Of a stretch of 16,212 bases of DNA, positions 1-6,913 are shown one piece after another (the stretch's first letter is position 1; each line of letters opens with the position of its first letter). Where the stretch lies: the NCBI GenBank assembly GCA_038748065.1, contig JBCDJG010000084.1, forward strand, positions 1 through 16,212. The letters are read 5' to 3'. Under the pieces are notes generated by a model. It searched no databases. It was given only the letters and a program-made list of their open reading frames with translations, and was not told where the DNA came from. The position numbers were made by a program, and so were the translations under genes. The stretch comes from JBCDJG01 sp038748065 (GTDB lineage Bacteria > Pseudomonadota > Gammaproteobacteria > Pseudomonadales > Halieaceae).

Positions 1-19
1 AGAAACACAGGAGTAAAGT

Positions 20-64
20 AGCAGCGTAAACCGCTTCGCTGCTGCTCTGGTGTGAAAACACCGG
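20..64. other. Two adjacent stem-loops in the gene-free left edge
   Basis: AGCAGCG (20-26) pairs perfectly with CGCTGCT (37-43). Immediately after it, 47-53 pairs with 58-64 around a GAAA tetraloop, seven pairs with one G-T wobble. Neither is followed by a T-run, so they do not look like intrinsic terminators for a gene to the left. They could be structured ends of a mobile element or remnants of an upstream gene's 3' region. The pairing is seen directly; the role is unknown. Confidence 0.4.
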
Positions 65-75
65 CTCAGCAAAAG

Positions 76-119
76 CGGACAATTCATTTGCTATAAAAAC
101 CGGACAGTTCTACTTGCTA
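76..119. repeat. Imperfect tandem repeat CGGACA-TTC-TTGCTA, IS-end-like
   Basis: The 18-base unit at 76-93 recurs as a 19-base unit at 101-119. The two differ by one gap and two substitutions, and both read CGGACA(A/G)TTC...TTGCTA. Repeated short blocks just inside an element's end are known for some insertion sequences, for example the IS21 family. That makes this a candidate right end of an IS lying mostly outside the window. No transposase is visible here and no target-site duplication can be checked. The rest of 1-238 holds no gene I can support, apart from a small CTCAC/GTGAG hairpin at 156-170 and the ribosome binding site of the next gene. Confidence 0.35.
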
Positions 120-221
120 ACAACAGCCCCGCGCTGGTTCAAGTGTGCAGTCAACCTCACGCTTTGTGAGCGCGAGATTTGAGCCCGGCCGACGCCATTG
201 GCTACCATGCCGGCGCAGCGC

Positions 222-230
222 AAGGAGGAG
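222..230 (+). promoter_or_regulatory. Strong Shine-Dalgarno that fixes the SDR start
   Basis: AAGGAGGAG ends eight bases before the ATG at 239. It selects this start over an in-frame upstream codon at 179, which lacks such a site and would add a 20-residue tail not typical of the family. Confidence 0.85.
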
Positions 231-238
231 GGCGGAGT

Positions 239-1012
239 ATGGGACGTGTAAGCGGCAAGGTGGCGATTGTGACTGGCGCTGCCAGCGGTATGGGCAGGGC
301 AGACGCCGAGGCGCTGGCGCGTGGGGGCGCCAGCGTTGTGCTCACCGACGTTAGCATTTCAGAGGGCGAAGCGGCAGCCGCAGCGATCGGTGAAACCGCA
401 TGCTTCATGGCGCTCGATGTGACCGACGAGGAGGCCTGGCGTGGCGTCATCGAGGCGACGCTGCAGCGCTTCGGGCGCCTCGATATTCTGGTCAATAACG
501 CTGGCATGATGGCCATGGCCAGCGCTGTCGATGCCGACCTGGAACAGTATCGCCTGATCAACCGCGTGAACAATGAAGGCGTTTTCCTGGGCTGCAAGCA
601 CGCTATCCCGGCAATGGCGTCAACGGGGGATGGGGGCAGTATCATCAACATGTCATCGGTCGCCGCGCTGCACGGCATGTCCTACCTCGCGGCGTACAGC
701 GCCAGCAAGGGGGCGGTGCGCGCACTGACCAAGTCAGTAGCGATGTACTGCAGAGAAGAGAAAAACGGAATTCGCTGCAACTCTATTCACCCGGATGGAG
801 TGAAAACACCCATGATTGTGAAAGTGGCTACAGGTCGCGATACGGCGACTCAGGAAGAGATCGACAAAATCGGCACTGTGGGTAACATGTGTGAGCCTGA
901 GGACATTGCAAACCTCGTGCTCTACCTGGCCTCCGACGAGTCGAGCTTCGTCAACGGTGCCGAGATGGTGATCGATAACGCGGCGACAATTACACCGCCA
1001 TTTGGCATCTAA
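239..1012 (+). CDS. SDR-family NAD(P)-dependent oxidoreductase
   Basis: This is a classical short-chain dehydrogenase/reductase of 257 residues, the usual family length. The Rossmann glycine motif TGAASGMG lies at residues 12-19. Asp37 follows the second strand, which usually means NAD rather than NADP. The structural NNAG is at 86-89. The catalytic set is an Asn near 111, Ser140, Tyr153 and Lys157 (YSASK), and HPDGVKTPM at 184-192 matches the usual N-x-(V/I)-x-PG-x-(V/I)-x-TPM region with PDG in place of PG. It should oxidise or reduce a hydroxyl/keto pair on a small hydrophobic substrate in the cytoplasm. Relatives act on steroids, cyclic alcohols or sugars, so the substrate cannot be assigned. 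The gene has its own strong ribosome binding site and converges on htpX 13 bases downstream. SDR membership is certain; the specificity is unknown. Confidence 0.93.
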   Translation: MGRVSGKVAIVTGAASGMGRADAEALARGGASVVLTDVSISEGEAAAAAIGETACFMALDVTDEEAWRGVIEATLQRFGRLDILVNNAGMMAMASAVDADLEQYRLINRVNNEGVFLGCKHAIPAMASTGDGGSIINMSSVAALHGMSYLAAYSASKGAVRALTKSVAMYCREEKNGIRCNSIHPDGVKTPMIVKVATGRDTATQEEIDKIGTVGNMCEPEDIANLVLYLASDESSFVNGAEMVIDNAATITPPFGI

Positions 1013-1025
1013 CGGCGCTGGGCCG

Positions 1026-1904
1026 TCAGCCGCGTAACCTGGTAATCCGATCCTCCAGCGGGGGGTGGGAACGCAACAAAGCGCCAAAACCCTGTTTCAG
1101 CTGCTCCGAAATACCGAAGGCGGTCAGTTCACCGGGCAAGTCCTGCGGTAGGCCCTGCTCCGCACGCAGGCGTTCAAGGGCTCCGATCATGGCAGCTTTA
1201 CTGGTGAGACTGGCGCCCGCCTGATCTGCGCGATACTCGCGCCAGCGCGAGAACCACATCACGATCATACTGGCCAGCAGGCCAAGCACCATCTCCGCGA
1301 TGAAGGTTACGATGTAGTAGCCGATCCCGAGGCCGCGCTCTGTTTTAAAGACCACCCGGTCTATTGTGTGGCCGATAATACGAGCGAAGAACATTACAAA
1401 GGTATTCACCACGCCTTGAATGAGGCTCAGTGTCACCATGTCGCCGTTAGCGACGTGGCCGATCTCGTGGCCAAGCACGGCCTTGACCTCATCCGGCGAA
1501 AAGCGTTTCAGCAGGCCATCGCTAACGGCGACCAGTGCTTCGTTGCGGTTCCAGCCGGTGGCGAAAGCATTCGCTGCCTGTGACGGGAACACGCCCACCT
1601 CGGGCATGCCGATACCCGCTTCCTTTGCCAGTTCCTCAACGGTTGACAGGAGCCACTGCTCCTCGCGATTGCTTGCCTGCTCTATGATGACCGTGCCGCT
1701 TCCTCGTTTGGCCATGCCTTTGGACAGAAACAGGGAAACCAGCGATCCGCCCATGCCGAATATCGCGCAGAATATCAGCAATGAGCCCAGATCGAGATTG
1801 ATCCCGTTATCCGCAAGAATGAACTGCCTTTCGAATATTCTGAATACGATGGACAGCAGCAGCATGACTGCAAGGTTGGTCGCGAGGAAGAGGAAGATTC
1901 TCAT
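1026..1904 (-). CDS. htpX: HtpX, membrane-bound M48 zinc metalloprotease
   Basis: HtpX is an inner-membrane protease that degrades misfolded membrane proteins, working in parallel with FtsH. This 292-residue protein closely follows E. coli HtpX along its whole length. It has N-terminal membrane helices at about 3-20 and 40-60, the zinc motif HEIGH at 146-150, then HVANGDMVT with a hydrophobic stretch, and a further membrane segment at about 195-217. EYRAD at 223-227 supplies the third zinc ligand (Glu223), and the conserved HPPLEDRI is near the C-terminus. The HEIGH signature carries Gly where E. coli has Ser, a common variant. The ATG overlaps the end of the preceding 98-residue gene in an ATGA four-base overlap, indicating translational coupling. 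It is the last gene of the VWA/J-domain operon. In E. coli htpX responds to envelope and heat stress; that regulation is not demonstrated here. Confidence 0.96.
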   Translation of the reverse strand: MRIFLFLATNLAVMLLLSIVFRIFERQFILADNGINLDLGSLLIFCAIFGMGGSLVSLFLSKGMAKRGSGTVIIEQASNREEQWLLSTVEELAKEAGIGMPEVGVFPSQAANAFATGWNRNEALVAVSDGLLKRFSPDEVKAVLGHEIGHVANGDMVTLSLIQGVVNTFVMFFARIIGHTIDRVVFKTERGLGIGYYIVTFIAEMVLGLLASMIVMWFSRWREYRADQAGASLTSKAAMIGALERLRAEQGLPQDLPGELTAFGISEQLKQGFGALLRSHPPLEDRITRLRG

Positions 1905-2197
1905 GCCGGTTGCTCCTCGCCGCCTGCCTGCACTTGCTCTTCCGCCTCGGCGTCCGGCGCCTGTGGCAGGGCGATATCGCTAATGGTGACGAGCGGCTCT
2001 CCGCGCTCATTCAAGGGTGTAGCGACGACCTCACCGCGCAATTCAATATCCTTAGAGCTCAGTTCGAAGAGCGTGTTCACGGCTTCATCCTGATGTTTTG
2101 CGCGCATTACGGCGCGTGCGTCGCTGCCGTCCACCCACTCCTTTTGCTTGCCCCAGAAGTGGCCCAGCTGGTTGCGTATCACAAAAACTTCAATCAT
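1901..2197 (-). CDS. Small acidic-tailed protein upstream of htpX, unknown function
   Basis: I do not recognise this 98-residue protein. It begins with a compact segment rich in aromatic residues (MIEVFVIRNQLGHFWGKQKEW) and has a central stretch with alternating charge. The tail from about residue 77 is rich in Ala, Pro, Gln and Glu and is probably disordered. There is no signal peptide, membrane helix or cysteine pair, so it is likely cytoplasmic. Its stop overlaps the htpX start by four bases and it begins 16 bases after the J-domain gene, so it is plainly co-translated with both. A TGAGGA about ten bases before the ATG may serve as ribosome binding site. An accessory or adaptor role for HtpX or the J-protein is inference from position only. 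Confidence 0.75.
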   Translation of the reverse strand: MIEVFVIRNQLGHFWGKQKEWVDGSDARAVMRAKHQDEAVNTLFELSSKDIELRGEVVATPLNERGEPLVTISDIALPQAPDAEAEEQVQAGGEEQPA

Positions 2198-2213
2198 TGG
2201 CGGTGCGTCCTCA

Positions 2214-2927
2214 TCAAGCGGTCAGCAAATCCTTGGCCTGGTTGATCTTCGCCGCGAGGTAATCGTTACCGCCGCGATCGGGGTGCAGCTTCTGCATCAG
2301 GCGCCGGTGCGCCGTAATAACATCTTCTTCGCTGGCGTCATCCTTTAGCCCCAGGATATCCAGCGCTTCCTGACGCGTCATGCCATGGCCACTGTCGGCG
2401 TAAGCCTGGTGCTGTGTGCCGAAGTCCTCGTCGTCACCAAAGCGCTGGCTCAAGTATCCCTCAAGTAGCTGTACCGACTCGGCGTCTTCTGACTGGCAGA
2501 AGGCCAGCAGCTCTCGTAGCTGTTCAAGACTCATGTCATCCAGGCGCCACTCCCGGTACTTCCCCTTGAGTACTTGGCCTGACAGTGCGCCGCTATCGTG
2601 GTCGAGGTGCATCTGCAGGATATCGGTATTCACCTGGGAGCTCTGGCCACTGGCGCTACCGCCGCTGCCGCGCATGGAGCCGAGCATGGGGAACAGGCGA
2701 ATTAGCACGGGGGCCAGCTGACGCAGCGCAACGAGGAGGCCTGTCAGGGCTGCACCTACCCAGTGCATCTTGCCCGCCAGCGTCAGCATGACCACGGCGA
2801 TCACGGCAACGCCGACGCCGATTTTGATGTACTCGGCGCGACGCTTATGGGGCGGAAGAGTACTGGCGCGCCGCAGTAGAATGTAAAGCACAAGGGCGAC
2901 AGCCAGTAACAGCAGGAGTCTTGGCAC
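2214..2927 (-). CDS. Membrane-anchored J-domain (DnaJ-like) co-chaperone
   Basis: J-domain proteins stimulate the ATPase of an Hsp70 (DnaK) and direct it to chosen clients. This 237-residue protein has hydrophobic helices at about 3-18 and 35-72, then a Ser/Gly-rich linker at about 84-97. A helical middle region (about 100-165) follows, and the C-terminal J-domain spans about 183-237 with the essential HPD at 215-217 (QKLHPDRGG). The layout, membrane anchor first and J-domain last, resembles Tim14/Pam18 and bacterial DjlA-type proteins rather than classical DnaJ: it has no zinc-finger or G/F region. It starts with GTG eight bases after the VWA stop, and the GGA within that junction is a weak ribosome binding site. 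It probably recruits cytosolic DnaK to the inner membrane, next to the protease HtpX encoded two genes on. No DnaK gene is in the window. Confidence 0.88.
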   Translation of the reverse strand: MPRLLLLLAVALVLYILLRRASTLPPHKRRAEYIKIGVGVAVIAVVMLTLAGKMHWVGAALTGLLVALRQLAPVLIRLFPMLGSMRGSGGSASGQSSQVNTDILQMHLDHDSGALSGQVLKGKYREWRLDDMSLEQLRELLAFCQSEDAESVQLLEGYLSQRFGDDEDFGTQHQAYADSGHGMTRQEALDILGLKDDASEEDVITAHRRLMQKLHPDRGGNDYLAAKINQAKDLLTA

Positions 2928-2935
2928 GGCGAGTC

Positions 2936-3622
2936 CTAACGATCCAGTTGCTCTAGCAGCAGTTTAACACTGCGCGAGTTCTGGTTCTCAAGGGCCTCAC
3001 GGCCGCCCGCGGCGTAGCGCGCGACGGCTCCGAGCAGCTGCCGCAGGCTGTCCGCGCTGGCGCTGTCAAAGCGCGCCCAGGCACCGCCGCTCAAGCGCGC
3101 CATGTCCTTGAATGTGGTTTCAACGTCGGGCAGACGCCCCTCCTGAAAAAGGAATAACGGCAGCTTGAGCAGACCGCACTGGGCGGCGAGATCAACAAGC
3201 GTGCCGGCGTTTTCCTCCATGGCGTCGCCCACGAATATCAGCGCGCGCAGAGGTTTCTCGCGATGCTGCCCGACCGCATGGCGCAACAGTCGGGCTATCT
3301 GTGTATGGCCACCTTCGCAAAAGACCCGCGACATCTCGTCCGCAAGTCGCTCCGGATCCCCGATCCACGGGCTTGCCCTGAAGTCTGCCAGGCCTCGGTA
3401 GTAGCACAGCTGTACCGACAAGGCAGCCAGCTCTCGCGTGGCCAGAAACATGTCTCGCTGTAGGTGGACAGCGCGGTCCCAGGTTGGCTGCCGGCTGGCA
3501 GTGGCGTCGATAGCAAAAATGAGGCGCGGCTGCTTGGCGACAAAGGCCTGTATGTTGCGACTCTGCTTGAGAAAGCCGGCGATTTCGCCGGCGCTGGACT
3601 TCTTGGCGGGAGGTTTGGCCAC
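2936..3622 (-). CDS. VWA-domain (MIDAS) protein
   Basis: This is a von Willebrand factor A fold protein of about 228 residues from the proposed GTG start. VWA domains bind a divalent metal and mediate protein-protein contacts. The metal-site (MIDAS) motif is present as DATAS at 39-43 (D-x-T-x-S variant), with Thr107 (GGHTQIA) and Asp133 (VGDAMEE) as the other expected positions. There is no signal peptide, so it should be cytoplasmic. The frame stays open upstream to 3799, but the extra 59 residues are Ser/Arg/Trp-rich and lie over a better small gene in another frame, so I place the start at GTG 3620-3622 (MAKPPAKKSS). The ribosome binding site there is weak, and coupling to the small gene ending 22 bases earlier is plausible. 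Its stop is eight bases before the J-domain gene. It could act as a scaffold for the chaperone/protease genes downstream. Confidence 0.82.
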   Translation of the reverse strand: MAKPPAKKSSAGEIAGFLKQSRNIQAFVAKQPRLIFAIDATASRQPTWDRAVHLQRDMFLATRELAALSVQLCYYRGLADFRASPWIGDPERLADEMSRVFCEGGHTQIARLLRHAVGQHREKPLRALIFVGDAMEENAGTLVDLAAQCGLLKLPLFLFQEGRLPDVETTFKDMARLSGGAWARFDSASADSLRQLLGAVARYAAGGREALENQNSRSVKLLLEQLDR

Positions 3623-3644
3623 AAGCGCTTCAGCCGGGCAACAG

Positions 3645-3821
3645 TCAGAGCTTACCCAGTTCCTCCAGCTCTTTGAGGTAATGACGGCGCTCGGCGAGTT
3701 CCGCGATCGCTTCGCGTAGTTCATCTTCACTGCAGCCAGAGTCTGTGCTCTGGTTGACCAGCTGCCACAGCTTGCGGCTGCAAAATTCGCTGGGGTCAAA
3801 AGTCCTGTCGTCGACGTTCAT
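3645..3821 (-). CDS. 58-residue protein heading the VWA/J-domain/HtpX operon, unknown
   Basis: This short gene reads MNVDDRTFDPSEFCSRKLWQ at its start and ends in a very charged helical stretch (ELAERRHYLKELEELGKL). That composition looks like a folded helical protein, unlike the overlapping VWA-frame extension. An in-frame GTG at 3845 would add eight residues. The ATG at 3819-3821 is preferred for its protein sequence, although the only purine-rich site (GAGG) lies rather far upstream. It has one Cys and no membrane segment. It is the first gene of the operon, 22 bases before the proposed VWA start. I cannot assign a function; a small partner of the VWA protein is a reasonable guess. Confidence 0.6.
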   Translation of the reverse strand: MNVDDRTFDPSEFCSRKLWQLVNQSTDSGCSEDELREAIAELAERRHYLKELEELGKL

Positions 3822-3901
3822 AGTCGGTGTTATCGTCCTCTTCACTTATTCAGGCGCTATGGGGTATTCAGGGCGCTGCCGGGCAGACTAGCCCGCGAAT
3901 G

Positions 3902-3924
3902 TGACATGGGGATGTCATATCCCC
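3902..3924. promoter_or_regulatory. Two overlapping, mutually exclusive hairpins between phoD-like gene and VWA operon
   Basis: TGACAT (3902-3907) and ATGTCA (3912-3917) are perfect inverted repeats around GGGG. GGGGAT (3908-3913) and ATCCCC (3919-3924) are perfect inverted repeats around GTCAT. The two share bases, so only one can form at a time. The site lies in the 168-base gap downstream of the PhoD-like gene and upstream of the small operon-leading gene, both on the minus strand. No T-run follows, so a simple terminator is unlikely. An operator or a switchable leader is possible. On the minus strand it also contains CCCCATGT, like a heat-shock -10 element, but with no good -35. Confidence 0.35.
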
Positions 3925-3989
3925 TTAGTGATCAAAAGCTTACACCGACTTTCGGAGAAATAACAGTACCCTGTTCGGACACAAAACGG

Positions 3990-5972
3990 TCAGCCGTAGG
4001 GAAAAGGCGGCTGGCCAGTGAAAGCGGGCCCATTAAGGACCGGGCTCTCGCCCCCCTGCCAGGCGGGCACATCGAAGCGAGCGGTATAGATAACCGGCGG
4101 TGGCTCTGTAAAGGCCTCGAGTGTTCGCTCGACGCCGACCAGCTGCACCTTGAGGCGGTTGGCGCTGAAATGGGCAATCCCGTAACCCTGATGGGTGGTG
4201 TCGACGAAGCGCAGGCCTGGATTCGCTGCGTTCGGGCCGAGCCACTGGCTCACGGTTTTCAGACCAGTACGCTCATAGGCCAGTGATGAGAGCGATCCGC
4301 GCAGCAGGGTATTGTGCCAGGTTGGCTCCCTGACTCCGTCGGTTTCTTTCGCGACCAGCGCCATGAACTCGGGGCTCTCGCTGGCCGCCATGTAAAGGTC
4401 TCCGTATAGAGGGGAAGACGCCAGGGCGGCGACATTGAAATCAAGCAGCACCTCCGGCGCCTCCGCATCGGCCATGCTGTGGCGGATGCCCCCAGCGCCG
4501 TGCATGTGGTGATCACCCGACAGCGACACGACGCCGCCGACCTGCTGCGACCAGAGTTCTCGTACCAAGAGTGACATTTCCCAGGGGTAGCCCACCCAGG
4601 CGTCCGTGCTGATCACGCTGTCCTCGAGGCCGCCGAAGGGGATAGCTGACAGGTCCAGATTGAGTGGGATCAGGGGCAGCGAGTTTGCCCAGATCTTCCA
4701 TGGTTTGTCAGAGGCCGCCAGCGCATTCAGGAACCAGTCTCGCTGCGCTTCGCCCAGGCAAGTGCCCGGCGCCCGTTTGCGGGCCGGATTGGGCACGTCT
4801 CCACTGCCATAAGGCAGGAATTCGGGCGGCTGGCCGTCGTTGTATTCGCGACCGGCGTCGGTGATGCTCACCAGGCGGCTGGTAGTAAGAGGCAGATCCA
4901 GGGCGGCGGGCAGATCGTCTGGAACGCAGGGCGGCGAGCGGTAGCTGCGATTGTCGGTAATGACGATATCCAAGAGTGCCCCCCAGCTCAAACGCCGGTA
5001 GATCAACAGGGAGTCTGCGGCAAGGCGATTGTCGCCCTCGTCACCGGCCAGCTCAGTCGCCCGAAACCCATAGGCTGGCTGCTCCTCCAGCTCGTCCAGT
5101 GCAGCAGGCATAAACTCGAACCAGCACCGGTTGGCGTCAAGTCGCCGGCGGGCCTCCAAGCGGATATCACTGCCGTAGGTAGAGTAACTTTGGTAGTTGT
5201 TGTTACTAAACTCATGATCGTCCCAGGTCACGATGAAGGGCCAGCGGGCGCGTGCAGCCTGAAGGTGGGGGTCGGCGAGATAGGTCTTGTAGAGATGCCG
5301 GTAGTCCGCGAGTGTGAGGGCGTAGCGGTTTTCCTCGCCCATGACACCATCCGGGAAGGGCGGTACCTTACGCGCTTGCTCGCCGCCGTCTATGCGCCGG
5401 TGCCAGCAGCGTTCGTAAATGAAGTCGCCGACGTGCAGCACCGCATCGAGCTGCTCGCCGGGCGGCGCCGCCAGGTCGTCGGCGAGCATGCGCGCCCAGC
5501 TACCGTAGTAGCTCTGTTCGTAGCTCTGGCAGCTCGCGAAGGCGAGGCGCAGGTCTTTCGCCCGGTCGGGTCGCGGTGCTGTCCGGGTACGACCGGTGCG
5601 GGATGTAGCGCCAGAGGCGCTGACGAAACGATAGAAATACCAGCGATCGGATTCAAGGCCGACCACATGGGTGCGGAGCGTGTAATCGCTCTCAGGCCCG
5701 GTACTCACGTCCTGGGTAGCTAGCAGGCTGGCAAAGTCTTCGTCTTCGGCCAGCTGCAGCTGCAGGTTCACCAGGCCGGGCGTTTTGGGCTCAGCGCGTG
5801 TCCAGAGAATAACGCTGTCAGACTGCGGATCGCCTGAGGCAACGCCCTGAGGAAAGCTAAGCGATACATCGGCCGCCTGCGGCGCAACAGGCTCCGCCTG
5901 GCTGCCATGCACACTGACGATGAAAGAAGTGCTGGAAAGTGCCGCCAAAAACTGGCGCCGAGACAGGGGCAT
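3990..5972 (-). CDS. PhoD-family alkaline phosphatase/phosphodiesterase, Tat-exported
   Basis: PhoD enzymes are exported metallophosphoesterases that release phosphate from mono- and diesters. The 660-residue protein starts with a twin-arginine signal (SRRQFLAAL at 4-12, then a hydrophobic stretch). The PhoD N-terminal domain follows, beginning with the typical FPQGVASGDP at 40-49. Catalytic-domain motifs are in order: ASCQ at 146-149, HVGDFIYE at 180-187, TWDDHEF at 249-255, and SGDHH at 485-489. These hold the usual metal-binding Cys, Asp and His residues. The protein is longer than B. subtilis PhoD (about 580 residues) because of central and C-terminal insertions. The ribosome binding site (GAGAG) is about ten bases before the ATG. 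It is divergent from the PhyH gene across 71 bases. No convincing Pho box was found there, so phosphate control is not shown. The family is firm; the natural substrate is not known. Confidence 0.93.
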   Translation of the reverse strand: MPLSRRQFLAALSSTSFIVSVHGSQAEPVAPQAADVSLSFPQGVASGDPQSDSVILWTRAEPKTPGLVNLQLQLAEDEDFASLLATQDVSTGPESDYTLRTHVVGLESDRWYFYRFVSASGATSRTGRTRTAPRPDRAKDLRLAFASCQSYEQSYYGSWARMLADDLAAPPGEQLDAVLHVGDFIYERCWHRRIDGGEQARKVPPFPDGVMGEENRYALTLADYRHLYKTYLADPHLQAARARWPFIVTWDDHEFSNNNYQSYSTYGSDIRLEARRRLDANRCWFEFMPAALDELEEQPAYGFRATELAGDEGDNRLAADSLLIYRRLSWGALLDIVITDNRSYRSPPCVPDDLPAALDLPLTTSRLVSITDAGREYNDGQPPEFLPYGSGDVPNPARKRAPGTCLGEAQRDWFLNALAASDKPWKIWANSLPLIPLNLDLSAIPFGGLEDSVISTDAWVGYPWEMSLLVRELWSQQVGGVVSLSGDHHMHGAGGIRHSMADAEAPEVLLDFNVAALASSPLYGDLYMAASESPEFMALVAKETDGVREPTWHNTLLRGSLSSLAYERTGLKTVSQWLGPNAANPGLRFVDTTHQGYGIAHFSANRLKVQLVGVERTLEAFTEPPPVIYTARFDVPAWQGGESPVLNGPAFTGQPPFPYG

Positions 5973-6043
5973 TGACTATTATCTCTCGCTGAAAATAACT
6001 ACTGTAGCGCACTGCAGCGCTGCGCCCCAGTTGAGGGACACCG

Positions 6044-6913
6044 ATGACCGCTGCCGAAGCCCTGTTGCCGGCCGATAAACCCCTGCTCGTTTCGAGTGCC
6101 GCAGAGAGCTGTGAAGCCTTGAGGGCGCGTTTCCAGACTTGGGGGTATCTGTATTTCCCCGGGCAGGCTGATGGTGACCGCTGCGACAGCCTGCTTGAGG
6201 AGATCGTCGCTCGGCTCGATCCAGAGGTCGTGCTGGGTGCAGACGGGCCGCAGTTGGCTGGCCGCCCGATTACCGAAACTGACGAGGTCTGGGATCGCTG
6301 CTATCCGGAGATTCAGGCCCTCGAAGCTTTCCATCGTTTCTTCCACGAGGAAGACCTGCTCGAGCTGATGCGCGTCATCGGCGGCGATATGCCTTTTGTC
6401 TACCCCATGAAGATGGCGCGGGTGGCGACGCCGCGGCGGCTGGGCCATGAAACCCCCCCGCATCAAGACGCTCATTCCCATAACGCGCCTGAGCGAATGG
6501 CGGGTATCTGGGTCGCGCTGCACGACGCAGGCAAAGGTATGGGACGTCTGAAAATTTTGCCGAAGTCACACCTTGGCGGGGTGCGACCGGTGTTCGAGGC
6601 ACAGGGCGTAGGCGGCGTTCAGTGTGAGGTCTACCCGCAAGAGCTGACCTGGCACGTGTCCGACGTGCGCCGGGGCGATGTCATTCTCTTCCATTGCTGC
6701 ACCGTCCACCGTGCTGAGCCCAACACCTCATCGGATCGCGTACGCATCAGCGTCGACACGCGCTTCACCGAGTTTGGCACGCCCGTTTTTTCGACTAATC
6801 TCGAGCCGCATCACGGATGGCGTATTGATCGCCTCGACTGGGACTATGTATACCGCGACTGGCTGCGCGACGACCTCAAGTACTACTGGCGGGACTACCC
6901 GGCCCTGTTCTGA
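6044..6913 (+). CDS. PhyH-family Fe(II)/2-oxoglutarate dioxygenase
   Basis: Phytanoyl-CoA dioxygenase family proteins hydroxylate small molecules using Fe(II), O2 and 2-oxoglutarate. The 289-residue protein shows the iron-binding facial triad: His140 and Asp142 in PPHQDAH, and the distal His222 in TVHRAEPN. Arg234 or Arg240 (DRVRISVDTR) would grip 2-oxoglutarate. WVALHDAGKGMGRLKILPKSH at about 156-176 is the typical core strand region with the conserved gly-rich turn. A GAGGGA five bases before the ATG supports the start. The gene ends directly against the convergent sulfotransferase, with no base between the two stops, and is divergent from the PhoD-type gene. Family members include ectoine and 2-aminoethylphosphonate hydroxylases, but nothing here identifies the substrate. 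Confidence 0.9.
   Translation: MTAAEALLPADKPLLVSSAAESCEALRARFQTWGYLYFPGQADGDRCDSLLEEIVARLDPEVVLGADGPQLAGRPITETDEVWDRCYPEIQALEAFHRFFHEEDLLELMRVIGGDMPFVYPMKMARVATPRRLGHETPPHQDAHSHNAPERMAGIWVALHDAGKGMGRLKILPKSHLGGVRPVFEAQGVGGVQCEVYPQELTWHVSDVRRGDVILFHCCTVHRAEPNTSSDRVRISVDTRFTEFGTPVFSTNLEPHHGWRIDRLDWDYVYRDWLRDDLKYYWRDYPALF

Noticed and set aside
179..238. Upstream in-frame start for the SDR gene
   Set aside because: The strong AAGGAGGAG at 222-230 lies inside this stretch and points to the ATG at 239, which also gives the normal SDR N-terminus.
3623..3799. 59-residue N-terminal extension of the VWA protein
   Set aside because: Its composition is not protein-like and it overlaps a better small gene in another frame.
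3962..3975. AACAG-TACC-CTGTT hairpin as terminator of the PhoD-type gene
   Set aside because: Only five pairs, mostly weak, and just a short T-rich tail; too little to call a terminator.
5190..5723. 177-residue open frame opposite the PhoD-type gene
   Set aside because: It lies wholly within a firmly identified gene on the other strand and has no family features.
6002..6018. Possible Pho box or LexA box (CTGTAGC...CTGCAGC) between phoD-like and phyH genes
   Set aside because: The repeat period is 10, not the 11 of a Pho box. The LexA reading lacks the closing ACAG and no SOS gene adjoins.
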